Assembly (NCBI GenBank): GCA_023362775.1
Contig: JALMGJ010000019.1
Location: 5,998,001-6,062,000, forward strand
Direction of reading: 5' to 3'
DNA from: Charina bottae
Lineage: Eukaryota > Chordata > Lepidosauria > Squamata > Charinaidae
DNA length: 64,000 bases
The position numbers and the translations under genes are program-made. The notes beneath the pieces were generated by a model. That model was not told where the DNA came from and made no database searches. It saw only the letters and a list, made by a program, of their open reading frames with translations. Of this stretch, positions 1 through 11,443 are shown piece by piece. How positions within the stretch are numbered: position 1 is the stretch's first letter; every line of letters begins with the position of its first letter.

Positions 1-310
1 AATTCTGAGAGTGCCTTGGACTGTAACTTGAGGGAACTTGGTCTGTTCACTTGAGGGAATGATATTAAAGGCAAAACTGAAGTACTTTGGCTACATAATG
101 AGAAGACAGGATACCCTGGAAAAGATGCTGATGCTAGGGAAAGTGGAAGGCAAAAGGAAGAGGGGCCGACCAAGGGCAAGATGGATGGATGATATTCTGG
201 AGGTGACAGACTCGACCTTGGGGAAGCTGGGGATGGCGACGACTGACAGGAAGCTCTGGTGTGGTCCATGAAGTCACGAAGAGTCGGAAGCAACTGAACG
301 AATAAAAGAA
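1..310 (+). mobile_element. BovB (RTE) LINE, 3' end of ORF2 plus 3' terminus
   Basis: The plus strand encodes the last part of an RTE-clade reverse transcriptase. Readable pieces are LKYFGYIMRRQDTLEKMLML, then a basic stretch GKRKRGRPRARW, then DRKLW. This order is the known C-terminal signature of BovB. The coding trace is broken (stop near 270) and runs into the 3' end gaagtcacgaagagtcggaa, without a long poly(A). The element enters from the left edge, so its 5' part is not visible. Two further BovB 3' ends lie at 18757 and 62405 in the opposite orientation. BovB is known in squamates and ruminants through horizontal transfer. Confidence 0.9.
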
Positions 311-594
311 AAAACCTTGGACTTCAGAAAACTGAAATTGAATTGAAAAAGAATGTGATACAATGAAGAAAAACCACTTTCTATTTTCACAGAATTTTCA
401 AGGCCACTCATTTTAATTTCATACACTATACTTTTGAACCTTAAGGTTGTTAGTTAATCCAGACAGGCAGTCAGATCCAGTAATTTTTTGCATCACTTTT
501 CAAATAATAGCCCTCATTAAATATTTAATCCTGCTGTTTGTATTCTTGATCTCTGGGAATTTATTTTTCTTTGCTTCTCTTCCTCCCATTTGTT

Positions 595-1255
<661 letters not shown>

Positions 1256-1349
1256 AAGAAGGAGGAGGAGGAGGAGGAGGAGGAGGAGGAGGAGGAGGAG
1301 GAGGAGGAGGAGGAGGAGGAGGAGGAGGAGGAAGAAGAAGAAGAAAATA
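1256..1349. repeat. (GGA)n trinucleotide array
   Basis: About 24 near-perfect gga/gag units end in a short gaa run. Poly-Glu, poly-Arg and poly-Pro ORFs seen here are artefacts of the repeat. Confidence 0.95.
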
Positions 1350-1437
1350 ATTTTTTGGAGGTATTACCTTGTGATTGGAACTTGCGAAAAAGCCATCTTC
1401 CTCCAGCATATAAAGTCCACCCTGAGAGTCTTTTCCA

Positions 1438-1446
1438 ATCATCATC

Positions 1447-1478
<32 letters not shown>

Positions 1479-1480
1479 TT
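1438..1480. repeat. (CAT)n trinucleotide array
   Basis: About 14 cat units with one cac interruption. It lies roughly 90 bp after the GGA array. It is non-coding. Confidence 0.9.
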
Positions 1481-2775
1481 CCAATAATGGCATTGCCAAG
1501 TATGGATTCTTCCTTTTGTATAAATATGGCTGGTTAGTTAGGTATCTATTACAAGACACAGTAATCAGGTAATTAATGTGAATTATGGAATGGGCATGAC
1601 AGATGCAAATTACATACAGTAATTCTCTTAATTCTTGCAATGATGCCTCGGCATGTGTGATGACTTCTGTCCCCCCTTGCCCCGCACTCTGGAAGCACAT
1701 GACTGACAAACTTCTCCATCTTTTTGAAAGTTATTTTAACTTTTCCAGATGCATTTTACCCCCGGTAGGATTGTCAAACGCCTTTGGAAACTGAGTTACT
1801 GTGCTCAGAGCAATGAGATCTCTTGGTTCCAATCCACACATTAGTATAGAAAATGCAGATAAAACTCGGTTAGCATCAGAACTGGCAGGAATTAAATTCC
1901 TTAGCCAACTCTACAAAAATCCCACTGGAAAAGTGAATATGTTCTTTGAAACTCGGCTTCTCTATGTTTTGCATTAAATTTAAAAATGTATTTGTTTGTC
2001 TGTTTACGCTTTTTCAGGTTTTCAAAGACGGTTTCTTATTTCAGGTAAATTACTTAACATACTTAGCACAAGTAGTTAATTGGTACACCTGAAATCCATG
2101 AACAACTTAGAACTAGAGAACAGGGGAAAAAATAATGTTTATTTCTTATAAATAAGTTACTAGCAGCCATATATTATTTATGCTACAGAAATTTAAACAA
2201 TGTATAATACATGAGGAAAATAATATGAGATTTGAAGCAAAAATAACTGAGCAGTCTCCAAAGATCATTATTAATATTGCAACCCCAGTATTATTCTGCT
2301 GTTTAATTGGTTGCAAGATATATATTTATATGGAGTTTTAAAAAAAATGAGAGAGAAGGGAAAGCTCCATTATCCTAATTAATGTGTCCTTAAGGCTAAT
2401 GATAATGAAACAAAGGTGTGTTGAGATTTTAAACCTTGAAGATGCTGAAGATATAGAATGGAGTGTCAAAAACTACAATATAATGGTGTTTAGTATGTTA
2501 CTTTGGAAAGAAGGAATATGGTGGATTCCAGTTGTTTTAACTTCTGCAATTCATTGTTAATTTATTCCTCAATGATTAGCCTACATGGGGGCTGACTTTC
2601 AATTTATTTTTCACCTCAATTGGTGGTACCGATAGCAGGCTGTGCTTAAACGCACAGCATAAAATGTGTGTGCTTTCACCCAGCAACTTTTCTACAGGAA
2701 AATACATATATTTGGATGCCTACTTTTCTCTAATATAACCTTTTTGTTATTCCCTAACAACTTGCTTCAGCAGGG
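1481..2775. other. AT-rich intergenic DNA, nothing recognised
   Basis: No ORF of interest, no repeat I can classify and no RNA gene was seen. Base composition is AT-rich, like the other single-copy-looking stretches of the window. Confidence 0.6.
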
Positions 2776-2890
2776 GACAACAGCACCTAGCCAACCTTGG
2801 CAGATCTTGAAAAATTAAACAGAGCTGAACCTAATGGGTACTTGGATGAGAGTTTAACAAGGAATCAGAGGACATAGGCTAAACTAGCCA
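2776..2890 (+). repeat. 5S rRNA-derived repeat (SINE3-type head or 5S pseudogene)
   Basis: The stretch reads in register with vertebrate 5S rRNA: cagatcttgaaaaattaaac, then gggtacttggatgagag (the box C region), then cataggct near the 3' end. Several box A and box C positions are kept, but the sequence is diverged. Related pieces occur at 5640, 17815 and 58635. Either a dispersed 5S-headed SINE or scattered 5S pseudogenes would explain this. A SINE is more likely because the copies are spread out. No tail could be defined. Confidence 0.55.
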
Positions 2891-3195
2891 AGTTTCACAA
2901 AAATAGAAAAAGATAATAGTTGCAAGTTTTTCTTTTAACTTCTACTGGGGAAGGCTGCTCCCTCTCTCTCTCTCAGTGCCAACCTTGATTCAGACAAACC
3001 ACAAGAAGCCCTCAAACGTATGAAAAAGTTGGTGTTGTCCCCAAATATCCAATACTTTCTTAAGATTGTAATGTTGCTTCTGTCATGCAACATAATATTA
3101 AACTAGCAAAGACAAGTGGCTACACTTGTAGTAATGTGTGCCCTGTCCAAAAATTGAAAGCATTTTTCACATTGCAGCTTCCAGGAAAATCCCTG

Positions 3196-3256
3196 CAGAT
3201 GTTCATGTTCATGTTCATGTTCATGTTCGTCTTCGTCTTCGTCTTCGTCTTCATGA
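3196..3256. repeat. Compound hexanucleotide microsatellite (TTCATG)n / (TTCGTC)n
   Basis: Four or so ttcatg units are followed directly by ttcgtc units. The switch is a two-base change in a 6-bp unit, suggesting one array that diverged into two blocks. Confidence 0.9.
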
Positions 3257-3535
3257 AACCACTGTGATATCCCAAATTTATCATCTATCTCAACCATGGT
3301 ATAGAAAAGAGTAATGAATAAAAGACTTTTTGGCACTATTTTTCTCTTCTCCCTTCTGTCTAACATCCCCATTTCTGACAGTTCTCTTCTCTTTCTCGGA
3401 ATAGGCTTAACACTGATAATATGATGCATGCAATCATTTTATGTACAATCACGGAGGGGGGGCGTTGACCCCTTTCAAAAGTTTAGATGTTTGTGCAAGT
3501 ATATTGCTATTATTATATCAGCCCTAATCAATTCA

Positions 3536-3632
3536 TTGATGATTGAAGGCCTCTTCAATGTGGTTTGTGGACCATAATCTACCACGATGATCCAATGCAG
3601 ATTGGTAGATCGATGTTTTTCAACCTTGTAGT
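3536..3632. repeat. Unclassified dispersed repeat shared with 30270-30380
   Basis: The text gaccataatctacca, then a gap, then ttggtagat.gatgtttt also occurs near 30297-30350 with the same spacing and similar flanks (gaagg.ctcttca upstream). Two copies 27 kb apart, otherwise unrelated, indicate an old interspersed repeat. I do not recognise the family. Confidence 0.5.
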
Positions 3633-3760
3633 CTGGGGCTGAGAAAGAGAGTGACTGGCCTAAAGTCATCCAACTGATTCAATGCCTAAGGGAGGATTAG
3701 AACTGAGCCTCCCTGTTCCTAGTCCAGCACCTCAATCACTACATCACACTGGCTTTCATA
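3633..3760 (-). mobile_element. tRNA-derived SINE (squamate ACA/MIR-like type), antisense
   Basis: Read on the minus strand it carries the head aaggtgctgg... and the body motif tgggtgacc(tt)gggccagtcac in decayed form. Here on the plus strand these appear as gagagtgactggcctaaagt and agcacctcaatcacta. The same family is seen much better preserved at 63738-63990. The 3' tail is missing. Confidence 0.65.
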
Positions 3761-5639
3761 CGTCCAAACACACAAGTATGCATGGATGTGTTTCTATCAT
3801 TGTGTCTGCTATCATTAACATTTACTGTAATCACCCCAAGGTGATTACACCCCTTAGCATCCCCATTTCTTTATGATATGTCAGCTCCCTTGGATGTTCA
3901 TTTTTATTTATTTTTTATAAAACAGAAAAATGAGGAAGAGTTAGACTTGCTTCCAAACAAAGACATAATCTTATTATGGAGGAATCCATAATAAGAAATG
4001 GGAAAAAATAAATGTCTGCATCTCCTTATTCCTTCTGGGCCATATTGCTTTGCAAACCCAAACCCCTCCTTCCTTGTTTGTGATGAGTTTATAACACTCT
4101 TGAATTTTTTGGCCATTCTATGGTCATGAAGAGGGCTAGGAGCCAGTGTCCCAGTGCAACCTTTTGCATTGTATGGTGGGATTTCTCAACTTCAGAAAAA
4201 AATAGCTATGCAGACGGAAAGAAGAGATGGGGATTTTTGGATTTTCTCCTCTGAGATTCTGCCCTCTGAGATTATGATCCTCAAGTGTAGGGCTACATAT
4301 CTGGGCTGGAAAAAATTGTTTGATCACCACTAACATATTGTTTGACATCCGGTGGTCATATGGTATAGTAGCTCTATTCAAGTCATGGATTGCAATCAGA
4401 AATAACTATTTGAAGCATCTTCATTTTAATTCACTGAACTGTGATCAAATTACATAGAGAGAGATAGAGAGATCACATTCGGGAGGGGTTTCTCACAAAG
4501 AGTTGAATTGGAGTATGAGAAAGCTATAACCCTGGGATGCTCAAGGCAATTCTTTTTCCACCAGTTAAAATAACTACTGTGCTTTTTGTTAATAGGAAAA
4601 AAGAAATCTCGGTTGCATTTGGAATTTAATAAATGTAATATATTTGGAATTATAGTTGGAATTAAATAAAATTTTACTAGTCAATGAATCAGTATGATGG
4701 AACATCAGTGAAATAGTAATAATGTATTATAATTAAAATGTTACTGTTAAATTAATTTAAACTAATTTATTTTCTCCCTCTTGCCCAACCTTTCATTTCC
4801 CACATTTAAAGAACACCCCATTCGTCAGTAATTCCCTCCTGATTTATTTTCTACCTCTAAAATACTGTCTGTGTAATCAGTTTTATGTATCAATTTTAAA
4901 AGAAGAAGTCTGGTGGGGGTGCCAGAAGAAACTGTTGGATATACCCCACTGCTCAAAATGGGCAGTGCAAGGGATTGCAAAATGGAATGGCAACCACAAA
5001 AGCTGGCAAGTGAGGAAGGTAGATTTGAGGAGCGGGAAGACAGAAATCAAGGAGACCAACCAAGAGGAAGGAAGTGGAGACTTGTGAGGGCAGTCCACAA
5101 TTTCTGTACCATGCCTCAATCATGTTTCAAGTTAAAGGGGCCAATGGTGTTAGAGATCCGGTTTCAATCAAGCACGTCTCACACAGAGACTTGAAGGAGG
5201 AGACAGCCTCTGCTGTAACCTGATCTCACTTGCTGTGTGTAGGAGGGGCTGAATCCCGGTTTCCTGTTCCCTTTCTCTTTCCTCTCTCTGCTTGAATCTC
5301 CCACCAAGGAGGGTGGCCAGCCACATGGCTGCTGCCACGTGTTTCTCATACTTCCATACAGCAAGGCCGCATTAATGAAGACTGCGGGTTTGGTCAGAAC
5401 TACTTGCTTGCACGCATGGACCGTTTCTACTAAGGAACTGTGAGTTACAATAAACTTGTAAACTCTTTTTTATGTAACTTTACATTTAATGTGTGAAGTG
5501 TGTTTATTTTGTGTTTTGAACTGATTAAGCCTTGTGCAAGTTTATGGGAACGCTTCTACTCTGCTATATACTAATAAGAAGCTGCGTGGAGTTCTGATAC
5601 TACCATATCAGAATTCCTACAAAGGGGTCAAGTAGTCAA
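3761..5639. other. Intergenic DNA; possible old LTR-like stretch at about 4895-5620
   Basis: Mostly AT-rich and unrecognised. The segment 4895-5620 is richer in GC and holds an AATAAA-type signal near 5450 followed by a T-rich run, which is how retroviral LTRs often look. I could not define TG...CA ends or a target duplication. ORFs of up to 93 codons here show no family motif. No host exon could be supported. Confidence 0.35.
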
Positions 5640-5745
5640 GGCCTTGAGTAGCACTTGGCCAACCTCAGCTGATCTAAAGAGAGGCAAGAAGGATCAACCC
5701 AGATTAGTCCTTGGATGAGAGCCAATAGCTGTAGGCTAGGTTGGG
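5640..5745 (+). repeat. 5S rRNA-derived repeat, second copy
   Basis: Order of motifs as in 5S rRNA: gcacttggccaacctcagct, then a diverged middle, then agtccttggatgagagcc, then gctgtaggct. The 3' motif gctgtaggct is the best-kept part and corresponds to the end of 5S rRNA. No intact promoter is claimed. Confidence 0.55.
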
Positions 5746-6986
5746 AAACTAAAAGCAACACACAAGACAAAGCAAAAGACAGAAGATGAACGATTCCTGT
5801 ATTTTTGTCATGGATAAGTTTGTGAAATCACCCAGGATCCAGCTCAACTTGATGGAGGCTTGGCTTCATTTATAGACTAAGTGTTCTTGCCAGAGCCATA
5901 AGCTTATATGTTTCACAGTTTAATTCTACATTACTGTATATGACAAAGTAATGTATTTTACTTGGTTCCATAATATATCACCAAGTTAATATGGTGAGTT
6001 ACTACTATTATATGGGCTATAATAATTCCCAGTGATGGGATTTAAAACAAAAATTCTTGTAAGGTGAAAATAGACAGTTTCTTTTTTTAAAAAAAATGCT
6101 GAAATACAGCTTGTCTTTTTGCATGTTTAATACATTAAGCAACTTTAAATAACCATTAATGAATAGTATTATTAACACTTCTATTGTCTGTTGGGAAATG
6201 ATGAAAGCCCTCGATTTCTGTACTTCCCCGTTATCTCAAATGCCAATGAGATTGATGGCAAAGCATAATTTCTTCCATAATATTGCAAGCTTTGTTGAGT
6301 GCCTCAAAGCAGATAATGGTATTGCAAGAAAATGTGAAATCACTGTGAGTTGTAGCCCTAGTGCCCGCATTATCCTTGCTTTTCCACCTTTGTATACCAC
6401 TTCGATAAGATTCCAAGGATTAACATAGAGAAGGTGCAAGACAACATAAAGTTTTAAGGTAGTGGACAAAAAGTCCTGCCTTTCTGAGTCCAAAGAAAAT
6501 GGATTACTGATTAGCCAATTCAGCACTTTCTCATTCAATCATTTCCCAAACACACTAATTTAATAACACAGACCAGACAAAGTACTATGTGAAATTCCCC
6601 ATAAAGGCAGGATATTTTCTTACATAGTTCAACATTCAGGATTGTGCACTTAAAAAGTCATAAAAAGTAACAAGAATTGGACCATCTAGCTCTGGAAATA
6701 ATAGACCTCTGCAAGGTAGACTTACTTGGTCTTCTCAAAGAACTTTGCATGATTCTATCTCCTCTGGTGTCCCCAGTACCTCTGTGGAAGTGTGGGAAGC
6801 TGCTTCTAGGCACACCAGAACTTTCTTCCAGATTCTGGGAGGGTTGGAGGAAACTATCAGAATGATGTGAAGCCATGCAGAAGCTTCACTGCCCTCCTAA
6901 GAAATGAGGGATGATGATGATGATGATGATGATGATTATGATGATGATTCAGCAAATCAGTTTCACAGAGATGCTTCATGTTAAGC
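5746..6986. other. Intergenic DNA with a (GAT)n microsatellite at 6909-6949
   Basis: No coding or mobile-element motif recognised. A gat trinucleotide array of about 13 units with one interruption lies just upstream of the SINE at 7000. Confidence 0.6.
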
Positions 6987-6999
6987 ATTGGCCAACATA

Positions 7000-7333
7000 A
7001 AAAGGTAAAGGTACCCCCCGCACATTTGTGCAGTCGTGTCCGACTCTAGGGGCCGGTGCTCATCTCCGTTTGTTAGCCGAAGAGCCAGCGTTGTCCGAAG
7101 ACGCTTCCACGGTCATGTGGCCGGCATGACACGCACGAAACGCTGTTACCTACCCACTGAAGTGGTACCTATTCATCTACTTGCATTTGCATGCTTTCGA
7201 ATTGCTAGGTTGGCAAGAGCTGGAGCTAGTGCGGGAGCTCACTCCGCACGCAGGGCTAGGGATTCGAACCTCCGAACTTGCAATCTTCCGATCAACAAGC
7301 CTGGCGTCTTACCCGCTGAGCCACCACGCCCCT
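7000..7333 (-). mobile_element. Sauria-type tRNA SINE with RTE-like tail, complete, 13-bp TSD
   Basis: On the minus strand the element starts ggggcgtggtggctcagcgg (A-box region of a tRNA), has an intact B-box ggttcgaatccc about 60 bp on, and ends gagtcggacacgactgcac followed by a pyrimidine-rich tail. Direct repeats attggccaacata at 6987-6999 and 7334-7346 flank it exactly, so it is a clean retroposition. The 3' end resembles RTE/BovB termini in this window (gagtcagacacgatt at 20.6 kb). Copies of the same family are at 36531 and 45733. Confidence 0.9.
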
Positions 7334-7346
7334 ATTGGCCAACATA

Positions 7347-7860
7347 CCCACTCCATATTCTTGAAGTGAGGAGTGGATAGTTGGTGGCCCAGAAACAGTT
7401 GAGCATACATGCCATTTTGCAGACTTGGAACTCTGACCAAAAATGTCAGGGAGATTTCCCAATGGTTTTCAGCAAGAAATGAGAGGATATTGGAGCGCTA
7501 AGCTTCCAATAGGCTTACACACCTTTAAACATTAAAATCCCTACCTCCAAAAACAGGGCTAAATTGCGAAGAAAATGGACTCAAAATTTCAGCTCTTCTA
7601 ATATCAGCACTGTATTCTCTTGTTTACTCTCCTTACTAGAGAGGACTGGGAAAGCTTTGTAGATAGATGAACTCAGCAAAATGAGTGTTTTTAACTATTA
7701 TGGGCCAGATGAGGATCTCTCATTACTAGGATATTATTCTGATAGCAGTCTCTTAGCAACTCTAGCATGTTCTAAATTATCCTACCCTAAAAAATTGAAG
7801 CAAGGACCTGACCCTCATCTGTCTGGCAGTTTGCTTGATGTTAGAGCTAGTAATTATTCA
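7347..7860. other. Intergenic DNA, nothing recognised
   Basis: An ORF of 96 codons at 7681 ends in a low-complexity Lys/Asn run and crosses into the L1-like element, so it is not treated as a gene. Confidence 0.6.
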
Positions 7861-8610
7861 CCAAAATCATGTAAAGTTTCTTTTTTATATATAGTAAACT
7901 TTATTAAGTTTCAAGAGAAGAATAAAAACTACAGAAAAACAAAAAAACTACAAAGGAAGAAAAATAACTAAAAAGGTGCAGAAACACAAGAGAATTTTTT
8001 TTCAAATTTACAAAAAGACACGGCTTCCAACTTTTAACAGCAAGGATATACAAAAATTTCCACAATCAATCTCTTACTCTAAATTAAAGAAAAACCACAT
8101 TATTTCTATAAATCATTCCACTTTAACACATAATAAAAATCACTAAGTATAGTTACTCCTCCCCCTTATATTAGTATAAAGAAAAAAAAGTTCATATAAA
8201 CCTCCTAAACATCTTTCTCCCCTCCAAAAGGTAACACATATTTAATTATTTCCTTCCTACCACTATTCTATACATTTCGGTCTACTATAATAAGAATCAA
8301 ATTAAAAAGCACATAAGTTGTCTACTATTATACTTAATAATGCAACAATTTTAATAAACCCAATCTTAATAAACCCAAAAAGCAAAGACAATTCAAAACA
8401 GTAATTCCATATCTTAAAAGTGAATAACATCAATCAAATCTTTAAAGCAAACAAGATAAATATTCTTTAACCCTAATACAACAATTTTAATAATTTTAAC
8501 CTTAATAAACCCAAAAAACAAAGACAATTCAAAACAGTTAATCCAAATCTTTAAAAGCAAATAGCAACAATCAAATCCTTAAAGTAAACCAGATAAACAT
8601 TCTTCAACCT

Positions 8611-9045
8611 TTATCCCACTTCAAAATAAACCAGAGCAGTTACATATCCCCACAATGTGCACAGAGCTTTTCTCTTGAAAGAATCAAACAGACCAACTGC
8701 CCCCCTCAACGATTCCAGGTTCTTTTCATGGCATTCCACCAAAAGATCAATTTTACTTATGGCTTGCAGATCACTCTCTCCCTTAGATTTCTCCAACTCC
8801 ACTATCAAATCTTCATCCAGCATCTCGATAAAACTCCCAATCTCACTCTTAAAAAAAACAAAACCCTTTCTATCACTCTTAAATTCCTCAGTTTCATCCA
8901 CCACATCCCCAACCTGATGGCACATTTTAGATCTCATATTTTCCACAGTATCCTGGATATCTTGCATAAAAGCTTGATAGAAGTCAGAAGAAATCTGTTT
9001 AAAATCTTGGTGGAAGTCAGAAAGAATCTGTTTGACATCCTCCAT
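8611..9045 (-). CDS. Short coiled-coil-like ORF of the HAL1-like element, copy 1
   Basis: 144 codons starting MEDVKQILSDFHQDFKQI. The first 100 residues are rich in charged and hydrophobic residues with heptad-like spacing (DFHQDFKQ, DFYQAFMQDIQ, VENMRSKM), as in the coiled-coil N-terminus of L1 ORF1 proteins. The RRM and C-terminal domain of a complete ORF1p are not visible. The start sits about 70 bp downstream of the ccctaggag motif shared with copy 2. The related ORF in copy 2 begins MEDLKQTFSDFHQDFKQ. Function is inferred only from family resemblance; it may be inactive. Confidence 0.5.
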   Translation of the reverse strand: MEDVKQILSDFHQDFKQISSDFYQAFMQDIQDTVENMRSKMCHQVGDVVDETEEFKSDRKGFVFFKSEIGSFIEMLDEDLIVELEKSKGESDLQAISKIDLLVECHEKNLESLRGAVGLFDSFKRKALCTLWGYVTALVYFEVG

Positions 9046-9117
9046 GTCTCACGCAGTAGATTATGGCGCCCCCTAGGAGTTTAGCCAGCAAAAGTTGAAG
9101 ATATGGAAGAGTTCCGA

Positions 9118-9517
9118 TGTCAGGATGCCATCCTGCCATTCTGCTTTAGATAGATGGGATTTGTAGTAACTAGTTAGTGAGAAGCCTGTAGTAATTAGCT
9201 AGAGTGCTTGTCAGACAGTAGAGCAACTGTTAGAGATAAGGATGGCATGCAGGCGTTAAGATGTGTAAGAGAGTAACCAGACTCCAAAGCATCAAAGGCT
9301 GGCAGTGTAAAGTTATGGGAAGTAAGTCAGGAGGGAAGGGGTGGATGAGGGGTGCTTGAGAGTCTGGCTGGTTTTAAAATAAGTTTGCACGTGAAAATGA
9401 TTAGTCTGCTCTTTGCATCGATTCTATTCACTTGTATTAATAAAAGAACTTTTTCATATCCTATCATGGCTTGTGCTAAAAGTTTATTAGTTAATATCAA
9501 ATGAGTGAGTCATCACA
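9118..9517 (+). mobile_element. Solo LTR of an endogenous retrovirus-like element
   Basis: The 400-bp segment begins tgtcaggatg and ends gtcatcaca, the TG...CA form of an LTR. It carries an AATAAA signal near 9439 and is flanked by ttccga (9112-9117) and tcccga (9518-9523), a 6-bp TSD with one mismatch. It is absent from the corresponding place in the sister L1-like copy (between the agaattct and gattcaacgtg regions, 17188-17290), although that sequence is not collinear throughout. No internal retroviral sequence remains, so this is a solo LTR made by LTR-LTR recombination. Confidence 0.7.
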
Positions 9518-9540
9518 TCCCGATTCAATGTGTAGGAAAA

Positions 9541-9626
9541 TTTTATTTATTTATTTATTTATTATTTCTAACTTATATCACCACCCATCTCCCCCCATAA
9601 GGGGACTCTGGGCGGTTTACAATGCT
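9541..9626 (-). mobile_element. Very short L2 3' end inserted in the HAL1-like element
   Basis: The plus strand reads a (TTTA)n tail followed by the antisense of the squamate L2 terminus (catctccccccataagggga, then ctctgggcggtttac). The sister copy at 17.3 kb goes directly from gaaaat to gctaat, so these bases are an insertion. Extreme 5' truncation to about 85 bp is typical of L2. Confidence 0.8.
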
Positions 9627-9920
9627 AACATCTTCAAATTTAATTCAAAAATAATAACAGGAAGAGAATTTTTTTTACTCTCAACCCTCCTTTATATTTG
9701 GAAGGAAAAGGAAATCCAAAACTTAAAAAAAAATTTTTTTAAAGTAATTCCAAAAATAACGTTAAGCACCAAGAGAACCAGCTTCTCCTCACTGTAGAAA
9801 GCCTCTCTTGGGGTACATATACTTTAAAAAAATACAAATTGGTGATTTAGAAATGGGGTGGCTGGTCTTAGTGTTCCTTTAAGGCTACAGCGCGGCTTGG
9901 AAAGTGATGAAGTCCCCGCC

Positions 9921-10343
9921 TGTCAGGGAGACACAGGAGAGTCTTTTTTTTTTTGGTCCAAAAAAAGATGGCCACTAATTAATTGTCCATTGTCCCATTC
10001 AAGACCCCCATCCTCAGCCATTAAATTGTTCCAATTATGCCATAGCCAGGTTGGTTTTGACTGACCTCATCAATCTGTCTCTGTTTCCTACAGAGGGTAT
10101 CTGTCAGGGAGACACAGGAGAGCGGAGGGGGGAGCTCGCCCCTGAGAGGGAAGTGAGCACGTAGCTCGGAAAGCCTGGCCTTCTTTCTCAAACGCCTCAG
10201 GGAAGCTCTGCCCTAGGTTGGACTCATATCTTTGGGATTCTTCGAGCACTATCAGTTTAGCAGGATTCTGTATGTAGGTACCAATAAACACTAGAGACTA
10301 CATCCCCAGCCTCGGCGTGTTATTCCTGCACCTACACAGGACA
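9921..10343 (+). repeat. Long-form 5' LTR of the chromovirus
   Basis: It begins tgtcagggagacacaggaga, has a T-run and about 160 bp, then the same 21-bp start occurs again at 10102. From 10102 the 242-bp core runs to the end cacctacacaggaca at 10343. AATAAA-type sequence (caataaaca) lies near 10285. The whole 420 bp occurs again at 61386-61802 on the minus strand with only one substitution seen by eye outside the poly-T and the first bases. The 3' LTR of this same element lacks the first 181 bp and carries other differences. Confidence 0.8.
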
Positions 10344-10400
10344 TCAATCCTGCTAAACCACAACTCCCATCGGAAGAGGGAGGAAGAACAAACCAGGAGA

Positions 10401-11443
10401 ATGGCTTCTCAAACACAAGAATTGCAGCAGGCAATAATACAGCTCGCGGCAGCATTAACACAACACCAACAGCAAGTCGACGACCAGATTAACAATTTGC
10501 AAGCAGCTATGCTACAACAAATGCAACAACCAGCTCCAGTCGTCCAGCAGCTGGCCCCAGCAGCAGCACCCCCACCAGTTGTTCTGTGGTCCCCAGGGTG
10601 TTTGCCAGAGAAATTTGGAGGAGAGACAGCACAGCTCAGGACCTTCATCACCCAGTGCACCATGTTTTTCGACAGCCGACCAGCTGAGTTCCCGACGGAA
10701 AGGTCCAGGGTCACCTTCATTTTAAGTTTGTTGAAAGGCTCAGCTGCCAGATGGTCCATCCCTATGGTGGAAGCCAATGACCCAATTCTAGACAACTACC
10801 AGAATTTTATGGCCCGTTTCAGAGCCCATTTTGATGACCCAATCAGAGAAGTCTCTGCTAGGAGAGAGATCTGACGGCTCCGACAGGGAAACAGGAGAGT
10901 AGGAGCGTACATCGCAGATTTCAAACTGCTAGCAGGGACTTGGGTTGGAATGAGATGGCATTGAAGGATCAGTTTAAACAAGGACTTGACGAAGAGATTA
11001 AAACGGAATTAGTGCATCAGGGCACGCCAGCTACATTGGAAGACTTGTATCAGTTGGCAGTGGTCATAGATGCTTGGCTAGAAGAGTTAAGGCAGCTCCG
11101 GCCAGGGAGAAGCAGGGCAGGAACCCGGCCGGCGTTTCCAAGTTTTGCTACCCTCCCTAACACAGATGTCCCTCTGGGCGCAGAGGAACCAATGCAAATT
11201 TGGGACGCACGGAGGGTGATTTCTGAAGCTGAGAGGCAAAGGAGAAGGGAGAATGCACTTTGTTTCTATTGCGGGGGGCCAGGACACATAGCAAGGGCTT
11301 GCCTGGCCAGACGCCAAGCAGCTCCAGTAAGATTTACAACCCAAGAGACAGAGCAGGCACAAATTCCAGCCTCCTCTTCCCAGCAGTTAAACTCCAATGG
11401 CCCCCCTCGCCAGAGCCCTGTAGGGAGGCCATTCAGCAATTAA
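10401..11443 (+). pseudogene. gag: Gag of the chromovirus, disrupted
   Basis: Starts at the ATG of MASQTQELQQAIIQLAAALT, a Gln-rich region with coiled-coil character, followed by a capsid-like segment (FGGETAQLRTFITQCTMFF, then ...RWSIPM). An in-frame TGA stops it at 10872 and a frameshift follows near 10935. The rest continues in another frame to 11443 and includes the zinc knuckle C-X2-C-X4-H-X4-C (CFYCGGPGHIARAC, 11261-11302). Gag would form the particle and bind the RNA. This copy cannot make an intact protein. Confidence 0.85.

Noticed and set aside
4895..5620. Full LTR annotation for a GC-richer stretch with an AATAAA-like signal
   Set aside because: No TG...CA ends and no TSD could be fixed; mentioned only as a possibility.
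10088..10291. 67-codon ORF on the minus strand, nearly identical to one at 61438-61641
   Set aside because: Both are antisense readings of the chromovirus LTR.
10344..10380. tRNA primer-binding site after the 5' LTR
   Set aside because: The sequence after 10343 (tcaatcctgctaaacc) does not match a standard tRNA 3' end that I can recognise, so no PBS is annotated.
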